Shown one piece after another: positions 55,044 through 64,000 of a DNA stretch of 64,000 bases. The notes under the pieces are model-generated. The model worked only from the letters and a program-made list of their open reading frames with translations. It had not been told where the DNA came from and made no database searches. Position 1 is the stretch's first letter. Each line of letters starts with the position of its first letter. Location of the stretch: assembly GCA_958295485.1 (NCBI GenBank), contig OY282354.1, positions 62,001 through 126,000 of the forward strand, written 5' to 3'. Source of the DNA: an uncultured Gammaproteobacteria bacterium (GTDB taxonomy: Bacteria > Pseudomonadota > Gammaproteobacteria > Eutrophobiales > Eutrophobiaceae). Position numbers and translations under genes: made by a program.

Positions 55044-55068
55044 GGGAGCAGGTCTTTGATTCATGATC
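55044..55068. repeat. Partial REPIN-type arm
   Basis: GGGAGCAGGTCTTTGATTCA matches the left arm of the 75-bp repeats, in the GGAGC variant. The centre and the right arm are missing. A complete copy begins 19 bases on. Confidence 0.8.
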
Positions 55069-55086
55069 AACAATGAAGTCAATGAA

Positions 55087-55161
55087 GGGGTCAGGTCTTT
55101 GGTTTATGATGGTTTTTTCCCGGCGTCAATGAACGCTGTCAAAAATCAAAGACCTGCTCCC
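55087..55161. repeat. REPIN-type palindromic repeat, copy C
   Basis: 75 bases: left arm GGGGTCAGGTCTTTGGTTTA, centre GGTTTTTTCCCGGCGTCAAT, right arm ending GACCTGCTCCC. The right arm has the GCTCC variant of the partial copy at 55044, which suggests exchange between variants. It lies between divergent phnW and the enoyl-CoA hydratase. Confidence 0.9.
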
Positions 55162-55200
55162 GTAATTCTTAGGTAATTCTATGAACCAGGAAACTCTAAA

Positions 55201-55977
55201 ATGACGGGTACTGTTTTATATGAGACCGACGGCGCTGTCGCCGTGATCACGCTCAACCGTCCCGATGCGCTGAACTCATTCGATAAGGAAATGCGCGCGG
55301 ACCTGGTTGAGGCCACTGGGCAGGCCCGTGACGATGCTGCGATACGCGCGGTCGTACTCACCGGCGCCGGTCGTTGCTTCAGCGCCGGGGCGGACTTGAA
55401 GGCCGGCTTCAAGACCGGCGCCGAGGTAGAACGAATAATCAACGAAGAATACAAGCCCAGCCTTGTCAATATCACGGAAATGGAAAAACCCGTAATCAGC
55501 GCCGTCAACGGCTTTGCCGCGGGTATCGGTTTATCCTTTGCCCTGGCCGGTGATTTATCGGTCATGGGGGAAAGCGCTTTCCTGCTTTCACCCTTCAGTA
55601 GTATCGGTTTAATCCCGGATGGCGGCGCCACCTGGTTGTTGACCGCCGCCATGGGGTCTAAGAATGCCTACGAAATGGCCGTCGAGGGCAACCGCGTCCC
55701 GGCCCAACGCTGTAAGGAATTGGGGCTGGCCAACAAAGTGGTGGCGGATGATGCCTTATTGACGACGGCAAAAGAGTGGGCGGTCAACCTCACAAAGAAA
55801 GCGCCCCTGGCGTTGGCGAGGACAAAAAAAATGATGCGCCAGGCCCCGGCGCTGAATTATGCGGACGCGATCACCAACGAGGCTGCGCTGCAACGCTTGT
55901 GTTTCGACAGCGCCGACTCCAAAGAGGGCATTACGGCATTTCTGGAAAAAAGAGCGCCCAAGTTCACCGGAAATTGA
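55201..55977 (+). CDS. Enoyl-CoA hydratase/isomerase family protein
   Basis: 258 residues with the crotonase fold: ITLNRPDALNSF, GRCFSAGADLKAGF for the CoA-adenine and oxyanion site, and NGFAAGIGLSFALAGDL. In the second active-site part, the sequence is IGLIPDGGATWLLTAA, with Asp and the two Gly typical of PaaG-type isomerases rather than the Glu of true hydratases. It is a lone gene. Specific substrate unknown. Confidence 0.88.
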   Translation: MTGTVLYETDGAVAVITLNRPDALNSFDKEMRADLVEATGQARDDAAIRAVVLTGAGRCFSAGADLKAGFKTGAEVERIINEEYKPSLVNITEMEKPVISAVNGFAAGIGLSFALAGDLSVMGESAFLLSPFSSIGLIPDGGATWLLTAAMGSKNAYEMAVEGNRVPAQRCKELGLANKVVADDALLTTAKEWAVNLTKKAPLALARTKKMMRQAPALNYADAITNEAALQRLCFDSADSKEGITAFLEKRAPKFTGN

Positions 55978-56138
55978 AAATCTCCACGTTTAATAAGGGC
56001 ATGAGGACATGTACGGGGCCTGCCCCTGCAAATCCTTCGGATGGGGGCTTGCTCGGTTATAATATTTGTATGACGGGGCAGATTATATCGACCGGCGGCG
56101 GGTGGGCGGCGCGTTGAAAATGAAGGCGGTGAAATTCC

Positions 56139-57224
56139 ATGGTAGAAACTCCGGGTAAATATGCAGGGAAAATTCCCCAGACGATCCGTTGGCAGGATGG
56201 TGAATTATATTTAATCGACCAGACCCGGCTGCCTGGGGAGGTTGTTGAAGAACAGCAACGTTCTGTAGAGCAGGTGCGGGATTCCATCAAGCGGCTCAAG
56301 GTGCGGGGCGCCCCGGCCATTGGCATTGCCGGGGCCTATGGCCTGGTCATTGCGCTGAGGGACAAGTTACACCTGGACCGGGGCGCCTTCATTGAAGAAA
56401 TGCGCAAGCAAGCCGGTTACCTGGAGAGCGCCCGCCCTACCGGGGTTAATTTGCGCTGGGCGTTGCGGCGGATGTTGAAACACGGCGACGGGTTGACCGA
56501 TGCAAGCCCGGAACAGGTACTTCAGGCGTTGCTTGCGGAGGCCATCCGTATCCATGATGAAGACCGGCGGCTTTGTCGCAATATCGGCAAAGCGGGCAAA
56601 GCGTTAATCAAGGAAGGCATGGGGATACTCACCCACTGCAACGCCGGTTCACTCGCTACCTCCGAGTTGGGGACCGCCACGGCGCCGATGTACCTCGCCC
56701 ATCGGGACGGCGTGAGCTTCCGTGTATTTGTAGATGAAACCCGGCCCCTGCTGCAAGGCGCGCGCTTGACTTCCTGGGAGTTGTTGCAAGCCGGTATTGA
56801 CGTTACCCTGATCTGCGACAACATGGCGGCAACCCTGATGGCCCAGGGCAAGATTGGACTCGTTATGACCGGCGCCGATCGGGTTGCCGCAAACGGAGAC
56901 GCCGCCAACAAGATCGGCACCTTGGGCATCGCTGTCCTGGCACACCACTTTGGCATCCCTTTTTACGTCGCCGCCCCTTCTTCGAGCATCGATCACGACA
57001 CGGCGACCGGCAAGGACATCCCCATCGAGGAACGGGACCCGGAGGAAATCACCCACTGGGGAGGACAGCAGACCGCGCCCGACAATATAAAAGTAAGCAG
57101 CCCTGCTTTCGACGTCACGCCGAACGAGTTGGTGACGGGCATCATCACTGACAAGGGCATCCTGCACGCCCCCTATATCGAGGCCATACAAGCGCGCTAT
57201 CCGCAAAATCGAGCTACGCCATGA
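56139..57224 (+). CDS. mtnA: Methylthioribose-1-phosphate isomerase
   Basis: 361 residues, usual for MtnA. Catalytic Cys stands in ILTHCNAGSLATSELGTA and Asp in VMTGADRVAANGDAANKIGT; RGAPAIGIAGAYGL is the substrate region. It isomerises 5-methylthioribose-1-phosphate in methionine salvage. The stop overlaps the start of ltaE (ATGA). No other salvage gene is nearby. Confidence 0.95.
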   Translation: MVETPGKYAGKIPQTIRWQDGELYLIDQTRLPGEVVEEQQRSVEQVRDSIKRLKVRGAPAIGIAGAYGLVIALRDKLHLDRGAFIEEMRKQAGYLESARPTGVNLRWALRRMLKHGDGLTDASPEQVLQALLAEAIRIHDEDRRLCRNIGKAGKALIKEGMGILTHCNAGSLATSELGTATAPMYLAHRDGVSFRVFVDETRPLLQGARLTSWELLQAGIDVTLICDNMAATLMAQGKIGLVMTGADRVAANGDAANKIGTLGIAVLAHHFGIPFYVAAPSSSIDHDTATGKDIPIEERDPEEITHWGGQQTAPDNIKVSSPAFDVTPNELVTGIITDKGILHAPYIEAIQARYPQNRATP

Positions 57225-58261
57225 AACTGAAATATCATTTTGCCAGTGACAATACCGCCGCAATTATCCCTGAGGCATGGGATGCTTTGGTGAGCGCCAA
57301 TAGGGGATTTGCCGCGGCTTATGGCGATGATGAATGGACGGAAAAAGCGGCCAACCTCATCCGCGCCATGTTCGAGACGGATTGCGACGTGTATTTCGTT
57401 TTCACCGGGACCGCCGCCAATTCATTGGCGCTGGCCGGCTTGTGCAAGCCGCAGGACAAAATTATCTGCCACAAACATGCCCATATCGCCACCAGCGAAT
57501 GTGGCGCGGCGGGCTTCTTTTCCGGCGGGGCCGGCATGGAATTGCTGGAAGGGGAGTTGTGCAAAATTCATCCCCATGCTGTTGAGCAGGCGCTGGACCA
57601 GGCATTCGATTTTCATTTTCAAATGCACAAGACCGTGTCCATCACCCAATCGACGGAGCTGGGTACGGTTTATACGGTAGATGAAATAAAGGCCATTGGA
57701 AAAGTGGCGGATGAGAATAATATCCACTTCCACATGGACGGCGCGAGGTTCTCCAACGCAGTCGCTTCCCTGAATGTAACGGCGAAAGAGATCAGTTGGC
57801 AGGCGGGGGTGGACGTTCTTTCATTCGGCGCGACCAAAGCCGGTCTGCCGGTGGGCGACGCTATCGTTTTTTTCAATAAAACCCTTGCCGCCGAGTTCGG
57901 ACACCGTTGTAAACAGGCCGGCCACGTGGCATCGAAGATGCGTTTTCTTTCGGCGCCCTGGGTGGGCTTTCTTGAAAATGATACCTGGCTGAGACATGCG
58001 CGCCACGCAAACCAGTGCGCGAAAATCCTGGGTGGCAGGCTGGCGCGGATCGATGATATTGAACTGCTGGCGCCGGTTGAAAGCAATGCCGCGTTCGTCA
58101 GCTTTCCCCAAGCCATGCACCAGTTCATGCGGGATAAAGGCTGGATCTATCATATTGTGACCGGCGATACGGGCGCCCGCTTGATGTGTTCGTGGGACAC
58201 GACGGAACAGGTGATCGAGCAATTTATCACGGACCTGGAGGACGCCCGTTCGACCGTTTAG
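57221..58261 (+). CDS. ltaE: Low-specificity threonine aldolase
   Basis: 346 residues of the beta-eliminating lyase fold. FTGTAANSLALAGLC and HIHFHMDGARFSNAV-like HFHMDGARFSNA bind PLP, and the Schiff-base Lys stands in LSFGATKAGLPVGD. It splits threonine into glycine and acetaldehyde. Its last 44 codons are part of a 161-bp unit duplicated immediately downstream. Confidence 0.93.
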   Translation: MKLKYHFASDNTAAIIPEAWDALVSANRGFAAAYGDDEWTEKAANLIRAMFETDCDVYFVFTGTAANSLALAGLCKPQDKIICHKHAHIATSECGAAGFFSGGAGMELLEGELCKIHPHAVEQALDQAFDFHFQMHKTVSITQSTELGTVYTVDEIKAIGKVADENNIHFHMDGARFSNAVASLNVTAKEISWQAGVDVLSFGATKAGLPVGDAIVFFNKTLAAEFGHRCKQAGHVASKMRFLSAPWVGFLENDTWLRHARHANQCAKILGGRLARIDDIELLAPVESNAAFVSFPQAMHQFMRDKGWIYHIVTGDTGARLMCSWDTTEQVIEQFITDLEDARSTV

Positions 58262-58451
58262 CCGGTGAGCGCTTCATACAAAGTCCCGCTCGGGATAAAG
58301 GCTGGATCTACCACATTGTGACCGGCGATACGGGCGCCCGCTTGATGTACTCGTGGGATACGACGGAACAGGTGATCGAGCAATTTATCACGGACCTGGA
58401 GGACGCCCGTTCGACCGTTTAGCCGGTGAGCGCTTCATACAAAGTCCCGCT
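58130..58451. repeat. 161-bp tandem duplication at the end of ltaE
   Basis: 58130-58290 and 58291-58451 are head-to-tail copies with a few substitutions (for example TATCATATT versus TACCACATT). Each includes the ltaE 3' end, its TAG and the first about 30 bases of the convergent transporter's 3' end. Only the first copy is in frame with ltaE; the second leaves an orphan 3' piece at 58291-58422. Confidence 0.95.
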
Positions 58452-59726
58452 CAGGACAATGATCAGGATTATCGGGGCTACCCATTTGATCCAGAAAAAG
58501 TAAACGGATGACAGCAGCTTGTGCCTTTCGCCAAAAACCTGCCTGACTGTTTCTGCCCTGCCGATTCCCCAGGCAAGCGCAAGCAGGGCAAGACATCCCC
58601 CAATCAGCAGTCCGGCAGAGCCGAAGATCAAATCGGCGATACCGATCAGTTCGGGGAAAAAAATAAAGGGGATCAACAACAGGGCTTGAGTCACCACCAA
58701 GCCAACCAGCAACTGGGTCTTGCTAAAGCGGATAATATCGGCGTCACCAAGCAGGCCGCCGACCAGCGCTTCAATCAGGGCAACGTAGGAGAGCAAAGTC
58801 ACTAAAAAAAGCGCTATCAGCATCAAACTGCCAAACAAGCGGCCACCGGGAATGATACTGAACAGCCTGGGCAGGGTTTCAAACAACAGGGTGGGGCCTG
58901 CGGTCAAGTCCATGCCGAATACGAGCAAGGCCGGGATAAGATAAAGCGCTGCCAATAATGCCGCGCCGGTATCACTGACACAGGTCATCACGGCCAACTT
59001 TGGCAGTTTGATGTCATCCCTTAGATAGCTGCCGTAGATCAAGGTGAGAGTCGCCCCCAGGCCGATTGAAAAATAGGCCTGGCCCATGGCGGCAAAGACC
59101 TCGGTAAACCCTGTCTTGCTGAAATCCGCTTGCATGAATACGGACAAATGCGAGACGGCGCCCGGCAGGGTCAATACTTCATATACGAGATAAAAACTGA
59201 CCAGGAAGAAGAAGGGGACAAACAGGTTGCTGGCGAGCTCGATGCCTCTTTTAATGCCGCGATGGATGATGAAGGCGGAAGCAATAAGAATAAGCAGCGC
59301 CAGGAATAACTGTAGGGGGTGATTGCTTAACCCGGCCTGAAAGGCGGGGGTTGTTTCCGGCGTAAATCCATGAAAAGTCGAATAGTAACCGCTATAAAAA
59401 ACATTGCTGATGACAACCAGATAATAACCACCCGCGATAGTGATGGAAAATAACAGGCCGTAACCGATCAATCGCCCATACACGGGGCCGAAGGTCAGCA
59501 TGAAAGCGCCGATAGTCCCTTGCCGCGTCTGTCTTGCCAGCGCCCACTCCGCCATTAACGCAGGCAGAGACAGGAGGACAATGCAGACGATAAACAAAAC
59601 CAGAAAAGCGCTGCCGCCATGGCTGCCCATCATATAGGGGAAACGCCATACATTGCCGATGCCGATAGCAAGACCGGCGGTCGCCAGCAATGACGTCAGG
59701 AAAGAGCTGAAGCGCTCGGCCGGCAA
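58419..59726 (-). CDS. NSS-family sodium-dependent transporter
   Basis: 435 residues with about 11 membrane segments. The N-terminus has LATAGLAIGIGNVWRFPYMM, the neurotransmitter-sodium-symporter signature (G-N-x-W-R-F-P-Y). QAYFSIGLGATLTLIYGSYL forms the sodium site of segment 6. It probably imports amino acids. It converges with ltaE and its stop region lies in the tandem duplication. Confidence 0.93.
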   Translation of the reverse strand: MPAERFSSFLTSLLATAGLAIGIGNVWRFPYMMGSHGGSAFLVLFIVCIVLLSLPALMAEWALARQTRQGTIGAFMLTFGPVYGRLIGYGLLFSITIAGGYYLVVISNVFYSGYYSTFHGFTPETTPAFQAGLSNHPLQLFLALLILIASAFIIHRGIKRGIELASNLFVPFFFLVSFYLVYEVLTLPGAVSHLSVFMQADFSKTGFTEVFAAMGQAYFSIGLGATLTLIYGSYLRDDIKLPKLAVMTCVSDTGAALLAALYLIPALLVFGMDLTAGPTLLFETLPRLFSIIPGGRLFGSLMLIALFLVTLLSYVALIEALVGGLLGDADIIRFSKTQLLVGLVVTQALLLIPFIFFPELIGIADLIFGSAGLLIGGCLALLALAWGIGRAETVRQVFGERHKLLSSVYFFWIKWVAPIILIIVLSGTLYEALTG

Positions 59727-59828
59727 GATGATTACTCTTGAGGGTTGTTATTTCTTAGGGGTAGCGCCGCCACTGCAATTTCAATCAATGCGCCTTCGGC
59801 TGCCAATCAGATGACGGGACAGCGCAAG

Positions 59829-60320
59829 CTATTGAAGGTATCGTTGCGCTTCCGGACGGTGTTCGCCCCAGCGGAAGAACTCGATAACATAGCCTTCCGG
59901 ATCGTTCATGCGAAATTCTTCGATCATCCCGCCGGCGCCCTCTTCGATGCCGTGGATCATATCGATGCCTTCCACGTCTTTCAGCTTGTCCCACCATGCT
60001 TCCAGTTCCGCCGTCTCGATAGAGAGCAATGCGCCTTTGTTGGCGGTAGGTTTCAGTGAGCCGCCGGAGGCATTGACCAGGCCGATAAAAGAAGTGGGCG
60101 TCAACTCGAAGATGACTACCCAGTCTTCCTCGGTGACCGGCTTGAGACCCAGTTTGTTTTTGTACCAGTCCGCCGCCGCCTGGAGATCATTGTAATAAAA
60201 GAACGGAACGCCCCCCGCGATGGACGGGTTTGCATTATCCGCGGCAAACGTCGCCGGGGCCGCTAACATCAAATGAAGCGCCAACCCCGCAAGGACGGCA
60301 AAAAAAGGTCGTTTATTCAT
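59829..60320 (-). CDS. Exported VOC-family (glyoxalase-like) protein
   Basis: 163 residues with a signal peptide ending ATFA-ADN (about 26). One VOC domain: VPFFYYNDLQAAADWYKNKL, then GYVIEFFRW at the end, with Glu as possible metal ligand. Export is unusual for this family. Its start overlaps the stop of the SnoaL-like gene (ATGA). Probably a helper in catabolism of a substrate taken up by the TonB receptor upstream. Confidence 0.82.
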   Translation of the reverse strand: MNKRPFFAVLAGLALHLMLAAPATFAADNANPSIAGGVPFFYYNDLQAAADWYKNKLGLKPVTEEDWVVIFELTPTSFIGLVNASGGSLKPTANKGALLSIETAELEAWWDKLKDVEGIDMIHGIEEGAGGMIEEFRMNDPEGYVIEFFRWGEHRPEAQRYLQ

Positions 60321-60691
60321 GGCTGGCTGCCCTCGAACGTTTTACTGATGATCTTCCAGGTTTCATCAACCTTGACCAGGTGGAAATAATCGGTGAAATT
60401 CAGGCCCATAAAGCCCGTTTCTTTCAGTGTCACGCTGGCGACGGAACCTGAAACCTCAGCGCTGACAATCTCCGCCTGGTACGCCGCGCCGGCCGGGATA
60501 TCCGGCGGCGGATTTTCCACGGCATCGAAAAACGGCTGCGGCGAACCGGTCATGTAATTCCCCATCAAGTAGCCCGACATCAAGGCGTTCTCGTGGAATA
60601 TCGCCTTTAACCGGTCGGCGCTGCCGGCGGCGCAGGCAGCTACGTATTCCTGTATGACGGCCTGGGCCGCGGTTTTCTCGTCAACCATCAA
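60317..60691 (-). CDS. SnoaL-like/DUF4440-type NTF2-fold protein
   Basis: 124 residues: VIQEYVAACAAGSADRLKAI, FHENALMSGYL, and FTDYFHLVKVDETWKIISK. This is a small NTF2-fold protein without a signal peptide. It is the middle gene of the receptor-SnoaL-VOC operon, 23 bases after the TonB receptor gene. Function unknown. Confidence 0.8.
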   Translation of the reverse strand: MMVDEKTAAQAVIQEYVAACAAGSADRLKAIFHENALMSGYLMGNYMTGSPQPFFDAVENPPPDIPAGAAYQAEIVSAEVSGSVASVTLKETGFMGLNFTDYFHLVKVDETWKIISKTFEGSQP

Positions 60692-60714
60692 TTTTCTCCT
60701 GTTCCTGTCCGGGA

Positions 60715-63066
60715 TTAGTTATAACGATAGCGAATCGTCGCGCCAAAAGTCCGTTTTTCGCCGAAGATGTCCAGCTTGAAGAAGGGAATATTGTTGACGT
60801 AAGTCAGGTAGTCTTTATTGAACAGGTTGGTCCCATATACCGCAACTTCCCATTGCCCGTCCCGGGACGCCAGGGCGGCGCGCATGTTTACCAACCAGTA
60901 GGCGTCGGCTTTTTCAAACAACTGGTTGGTCGCTTCCAGGAAGCGGTCGTCGACCCAGCGGTAATCAAAGCCAATCATGCCGTCCCAATTGTCAACCACA
61001 GGCTGTTGATAGCGAACCGCGCCGTTGTAGGTCCACTCGGGCGCGTTCACCGGGCGGTTTCCTTCCAGGGCGACGGAACCCGAGTAGGTAGTAATAGTGC
61101 GAGGCGTATCATTAAATTCGGCGTCAAGGTAGCCCACGCTTTGTTTCAGGCGCCAACTGCTCACAGGTTGCCAGGTTATATCCGCTTCAAACCCGGTGTT
61201 CAGTTGCTCGCCGATGTTGCGGGTAATCGGCACCAGGGGCGAGACCGGATCATCGACGTTGACCTGGACATCGTCGTATACGTACCTGAATACCGAGGCA
61301 TTGATTTGCAGTGTATCCCCCAATAGCTGGTACTTGAAGCCCAGTTCCAGGGCCAGCAACTCTTCCGGGTCAAACTCGGTGGCCGCGCCTGCAAACGGCA
61401 TGCTGTAGCCGCCGCTGCGATAACCCGTCACAACGTTGGAATAAACCAGGAGGTCATCGGCCGCTTTCCATTCGATGCCGGCCCGCCAGGAAAAATCCTG
61501 GTCGGTGCGACTGTCGTTGAACAACGGGGCGTTGGGACCCAGGAAAGGGCAGGCCGGCGAACCGACAGGGCCGCCCGGAAAGGTGGTCACCAGACACGGC
61601 GTGACGAATTTTTCCTTGCCGACCTCCGGCATCAAGCCGATGCCAAGCAACGCGTCGTTGACCTTGATGCTGTCAACCGTATAACGCAGCCCCAGGTTGA
61701 GGGTCACGCTGTCGGTGAAATCGAATTCGTTGTGCGCGAACAACGCATAGGATTCCGTATCAATGCCGAACTGGGCAAAGAATTGGTCCGCAAAAGGCGG
61801 CGTAATGCCCGGCAATTGTTGCTCGCTGAGGTCGGAGCCGTCAACTTGGTCCAGGTCATCGTTTTCATAGAAAAACCCCAATACGTAGCGCCATTGTTCA
61901 GCCACTTCGCCGATAAGCCGAAGTTCCTGGGTAACCTGGTTCATCTGGTTGTAATAATGCGTGCTGGTCGAATTAAAAATATCAGACTGGCTGTCGCCGC
62001 GGTGGATGCGCTCGTAATACTCGTAGGCGGTGATGGAGGTCAGCGTCGCCGGACCCAGGTCGTAGTCGAAACGAATATAGCCGCCGTAGAACGTGTCATC
62101 CACGGTCGCCGGCTTATTCTGGTTGATGACATGGATGCCTTCCGGTTCGTACTCACCCTCGGGGAAACCGTTCAACGCGGCAAACCCGGCGGACTTGGGG
62201 CAGGTCGACGGACTCTTCGACACTTCCCCGGTAAACAGCTGCGGGCAATATCCCGGCGCGCCCAGGTTGTAGATGCCCGGGCCTTTCCAGGTTGTCTTTT
62301 CGCTTTTGTCGATGCCGCCGTGCGCAAGGGCGCGAACGGACAACTTTTCTCCGCTCCAAAGCAACTGGCCGCGAAAATCAAACAGGTTTGGCTTGCCGTG
62401 TTCCTCGCCGGTAAACAGGTTATCCTGCGGCCCCCCGCTGCCGAATTCCGTGTTGAACGAAAAGCGTCCGCTGGCCTGCTCGGAAAACGGGGTATTGACC
62501 ATGCCGGTAAGACGGTAACGTTCGTGCTCATCGAGCCCGGCCTCAAGCTCGGCCTCGAACTCGTCGGCCGGCGCTTTGGTATAGAAGTTCAGCGCGCCGC
62601 CGGTCGTATTCCTGCCGAACAGGGTGCCTTGCGGCCCCTTCAGCACCTCAACCCGCTCTATATCGTAGTGACGCCGCGCCACCATCCAGGGCTTGGCGAT
62701 ATATACTTCATCGACGTGTTGCGCAACCGGGGAATCATACTGGCCCTGAAATTCGTTCAGCCCGATGCCGCGAATATGCACGCTTTGCAGGTAAGAGTTG
62801 TTGGCGTAAGCCTGGAGGTTGGAGATTTGCGCCGCCAAGCCGTCCAGGGTGCCTCTCGACAGCTCGCGGTATTGGTCTGCGGTAAAAGCCGAAATCGTCA
62901 GCCCCACGTCCTGGACAGTCTGCTCCCGTTTTTGCGCGGTGACTATGATTTCTTCCAACACCGCCGCGTCGGCAGCCTGCTGGGCCCGGGCAATGCCGGG
63001 TGAGGCAACAAAAACAGTTGCAAGAAAAGTAGCGGCGCCATTGAAGATTGTTTTTTTGACAGACAT
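60715..63066 (-). CDS. TonB-dependent outer-membrane receptor
   Basis: 783 residues from the ATG at 63066, after GGAGGAAAAA. The signal peptide ends ARAQ-Q. A TonB box-like LEEIIVTAQKR is followed by the plug (VHIRGIGLNE, RVEVLKGPQGTLFGRNTTGG) and the barrel, ending FGATIRYRYN. Sequence resembles the FecA/CirA-like receptors of the sphingomonad and marine gammaproteobacterial type. It imports an unknown large or scarce nutrient. The 288-bp gap upstream holds no gene. Confidence 0.93.
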   Translation of the reverse strand: MSVKKTIFNGAATFLATVFVASPGIARAQQAADAAVLEEIIVTAQKREQTVQDVGLTISAFTADQYRELSRGTLDGLAAQISNLQAYANNSYLQSVHIRGIGLNEFQGQYDSPVAQHVDEVYIAKPWMVARRHYDIERVEVLKGPQGTLFGRNTTGGALNFYTKAPADEFEAELEAGLDEHERYRLTGMVNTPFSEQASGRFSFNTEFGSGGPQDNLFTGEEHGKPNLFDFRGQLLWSGEKLSVRALAHGGIDKSEKTTWKGPGIYNLGAPGYCPQLFTGEVSKSPSTCPKSAGFAALNGFPEGEYEPEGIHVINQNKPATVDDTFYGGYIRFDYDLGPATLTSITAYEYYERIHRGDSQSDIFNSTSTHYYNQMNQVTQELRLIGEVAEQWRYVLGFFYENDDLDQVDGSDLSEQQLPGITPPFADQFFAQFGIDTESYALFAHNEFDFTDSVTLNLGLRYTVDSIKVNDALLGIGLMPEVGKEKFVTPCLVTTFPGGPVGSPACPFLGPNAPLFNDSRTDQDFSWRAGIEWKAADDLLVYSNVVTGYRSGGYSMPFAGAATEFDPEELLALELGFKYQLLGDTLQINASVFRYVYDDVQVNVDDPVSPLVPITRNIGEQLNTGFEADITWQPVSSWRLKQSVGYLDAEFNDTPRTITTYSGSVALEGNRPVNAPEWTYNGAVRYQQPVVDNWDGMIGFDYRWVDDRFLEATNQLFEKADAYWLVNMRAALASRDGQWEVAVYGTNLFNKDYLTYVNNIPFFKLDIFGEKRTFGATIRYRYN

Positions 63067-63300
63067 CTTTTTTTCCTCCCCAGGAGTTTGGATGGTCAAG
63101 GCTCCCGTTTTGTCCCAGATACAGCGAAAGCGATACGCATTTTAGCATATTTTTTCACCTTCAGTTATCCGGCTTGTATCCAACCTTCCAATGAAGGATT
63201 GAGCATGTTCGGTTGTTGCAACAAGGAGAGATGTCTGCAATTCTTGATAACATCAAGTCTTGTGGCAGACAGGCGGGCGGGCAGGTCTTACTGTCCTTGA

Positions 63301-63330
63301 GAAAGACAGATAGTTTTTTATCTGTCTTTC
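63301..63330. terminator. Strong hairpin between the two TonB receptor genes
   Basis: GAAAGACAGATA and TATCTGTCTTTC pair perfectly over 12 bases with a six-base GTTTTT loop. It stands 25 bases after the stop of the partial receptor gene. There is no long T-run after it on the minus strand, so Rho-independent termination is likely but not certain. Confidence 0.6.
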
Positions 63331-63354
63331 AAATAGTTGGAAGCTGACTGTATA

Positions 63355-64000
63355 TCAGTTCCAGCGGTAGGTAATTTGTCCTCCTACCCAGCGGGGGCGC
63401 GCATAAAATCGTTGGACGTGCGCCAAACCAGGGGGGAAACCACTGTTGTTTGAAATTGATACGATGTATTCCTTATCGGCAATATTCTTCACGAACAGGG
63501 CGGCGCTCCAACGCTCATCCGCGCTGGTGTATGAAAGACGGGCATTACCGACAATATAACCATCGATACTGGTGGCGGGGTCATTGAATATCGTAAAAGA
63601 ATTTTTGCTTTGATAATTAAAATCCCCTTGCACCGCCAAGGCGCCGCCATTCCAGGCCGGCCAACTGTAACGCGCCATGCCGGTAAACTGTACATCAGGG
63701 GCATTAATCAGCTTGCGATCAGCTGTGAACCCCCCGGCATTAGTCACGTCTTTCGCCTCGGTATCCATGATATTGATGCCAAAATTCAGGTCAAGACCGT
63801 CAAATGGCGTGATTAACAGGTTTGAATCCACCCCATATACTTCAGCATCAGTATTGAACACCAGCTGAGCCAGGGCCACGAAGGCGAAGGCCTGGTAATC
63901 CTGGTAATCATAGTAATAAAATGAGGTGTTCCACCGAGCGCGCCCATCCAATAAGGTGGACTTGAAACCGGCCTCATAGGAAATTGGCGTTTCCTTGCTA
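63355..64000 (-). CDS. TonB-dependent receptor, C-terminal part (5' end outside the window)
   Basis: The frame is open to the right edge and ends at TGA 63357-63355. The visible 214 residues are beta-barrel strands, starting SKETPISYEAGFKSTLLDGR, with YYYDYQDYQAF, GLDLNFGINIMDTEAKDV, and the closing WVGGQITYRWN. The terminal strand and the pattern YEAGFKS match TonB receptors of the FecA-like type. Signal, plug and TonB box are outside the window. Confidence 0.9.
   Translation of the reverse strand, partial: SKETPISYEAGFKSTLLDGRARWNTSFYYYDYQDYQAFAFVALAQLVFNTDAEVYGVDSNLLITPFDGLDLNFGINIMDTEAKDVTNAGGFTADRKLINAPDVQFTGMARYSWPAWNGGALAVQGDFNYQSKNSFTIFNDPATSIDGYIVGNARLSYTSADERWSAALFVKNIADKEYIVSISNNSGFPPGLAHVQRFYARPRWVGGQITYRWN

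Noticed and set aside
58291..58422. Separate small gene after ltaE
   Set aside because: It is the second copy of the 161-bp duplicated ltaE end, without a start signal of its own.
61732..63003. 423-codon frame antisense to the TonB receptor
   Set aside because: The minus-strand receptor has signal, plug and barrel motifs; this frame is only its complement.

Overview
The window looks like a chromosomal segment of a heterotrophic, probably aerobic proteobacterium, most likely a gammaproteobacterium. Two TonB-dependent receptors, a lipoprotein and a beta-barrel outer-membrane protein show a Gram-negative cell. The catabolic genes (Rieske oxygenase, LLM flavoprotein, GMC oxidoreductase, amidohydrolases, SDR, SnoaL-like proteins) resemble those of marine or host-associated lineages. 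This placement is an inference from gene families; no rRNA gene or species marker is present.

Layout. 1-9280 (minus strand): a defence-type operon reading DUF3883 helicase, small protein, SDH/ClpP-fold serine protease, relics, DUF1156 adenine-type DNA methylase, AAA ATPase running off the left edge. 9397-11433: Rieske oxygenase with two accessory genes. 11720-13744: a YgjP-like metallopeptidase and an Orc1/Cdc6-like AAA ATPase. 13724-20317: an AT-richer block bounded by two copies of a direct repeat. It holds an Avs-like STAND NTPase with a PD-(D/E)XK-like N-terminus, a chimeric ORF6N/HsdS remnant, a Phd antitoxin and a truncated VapC. 20338-39299: a pentapeptide-repeat membrane protein followed by metabolic and transport genes (LLM, SDR, cyclase family, tungsten AOR, cytochrome b561, DASS transporter, hydratase, YceI, GMC oxidoreductase with a Tat-signal partner, tRNA-Arg, paired amidohydrolases, MaeB).

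39521-53814 is a second defence island. It contains an XRE-ImmA regulator/protease, a frameshifted HigA, a truncated NYN protein with a good promoter, a Dcm methylase / GHKL ATPase / receiver-domain / Vsr operon, and a type I restriction system whose HsdM gene is split by a complete IS21-family element with a 5-bp target duplication. 53888-64000 returns to housekeeping and catabolism: phnW, enoyl-CoA hydratase, mtnA-ltaE, an NSS transporter, and a TonB receptor operon with SnoaL and VOC proteins, then a second, partial TonB receptor.

How the parts relate. The defence loci carry many marks of turnover: relics of genes still present nearby, truncated toxin-antitoxin genes, an IS insertion, and about 75-bp palindromic repeats of REPIN type, one of which supplies the stop codon of phnW. 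The two best candidates for less-described systems are the helicase-protease-methylase-ATPase operon at the left edge and the Dcm-GHKL-REC-Vsr operon at 41974-46907.
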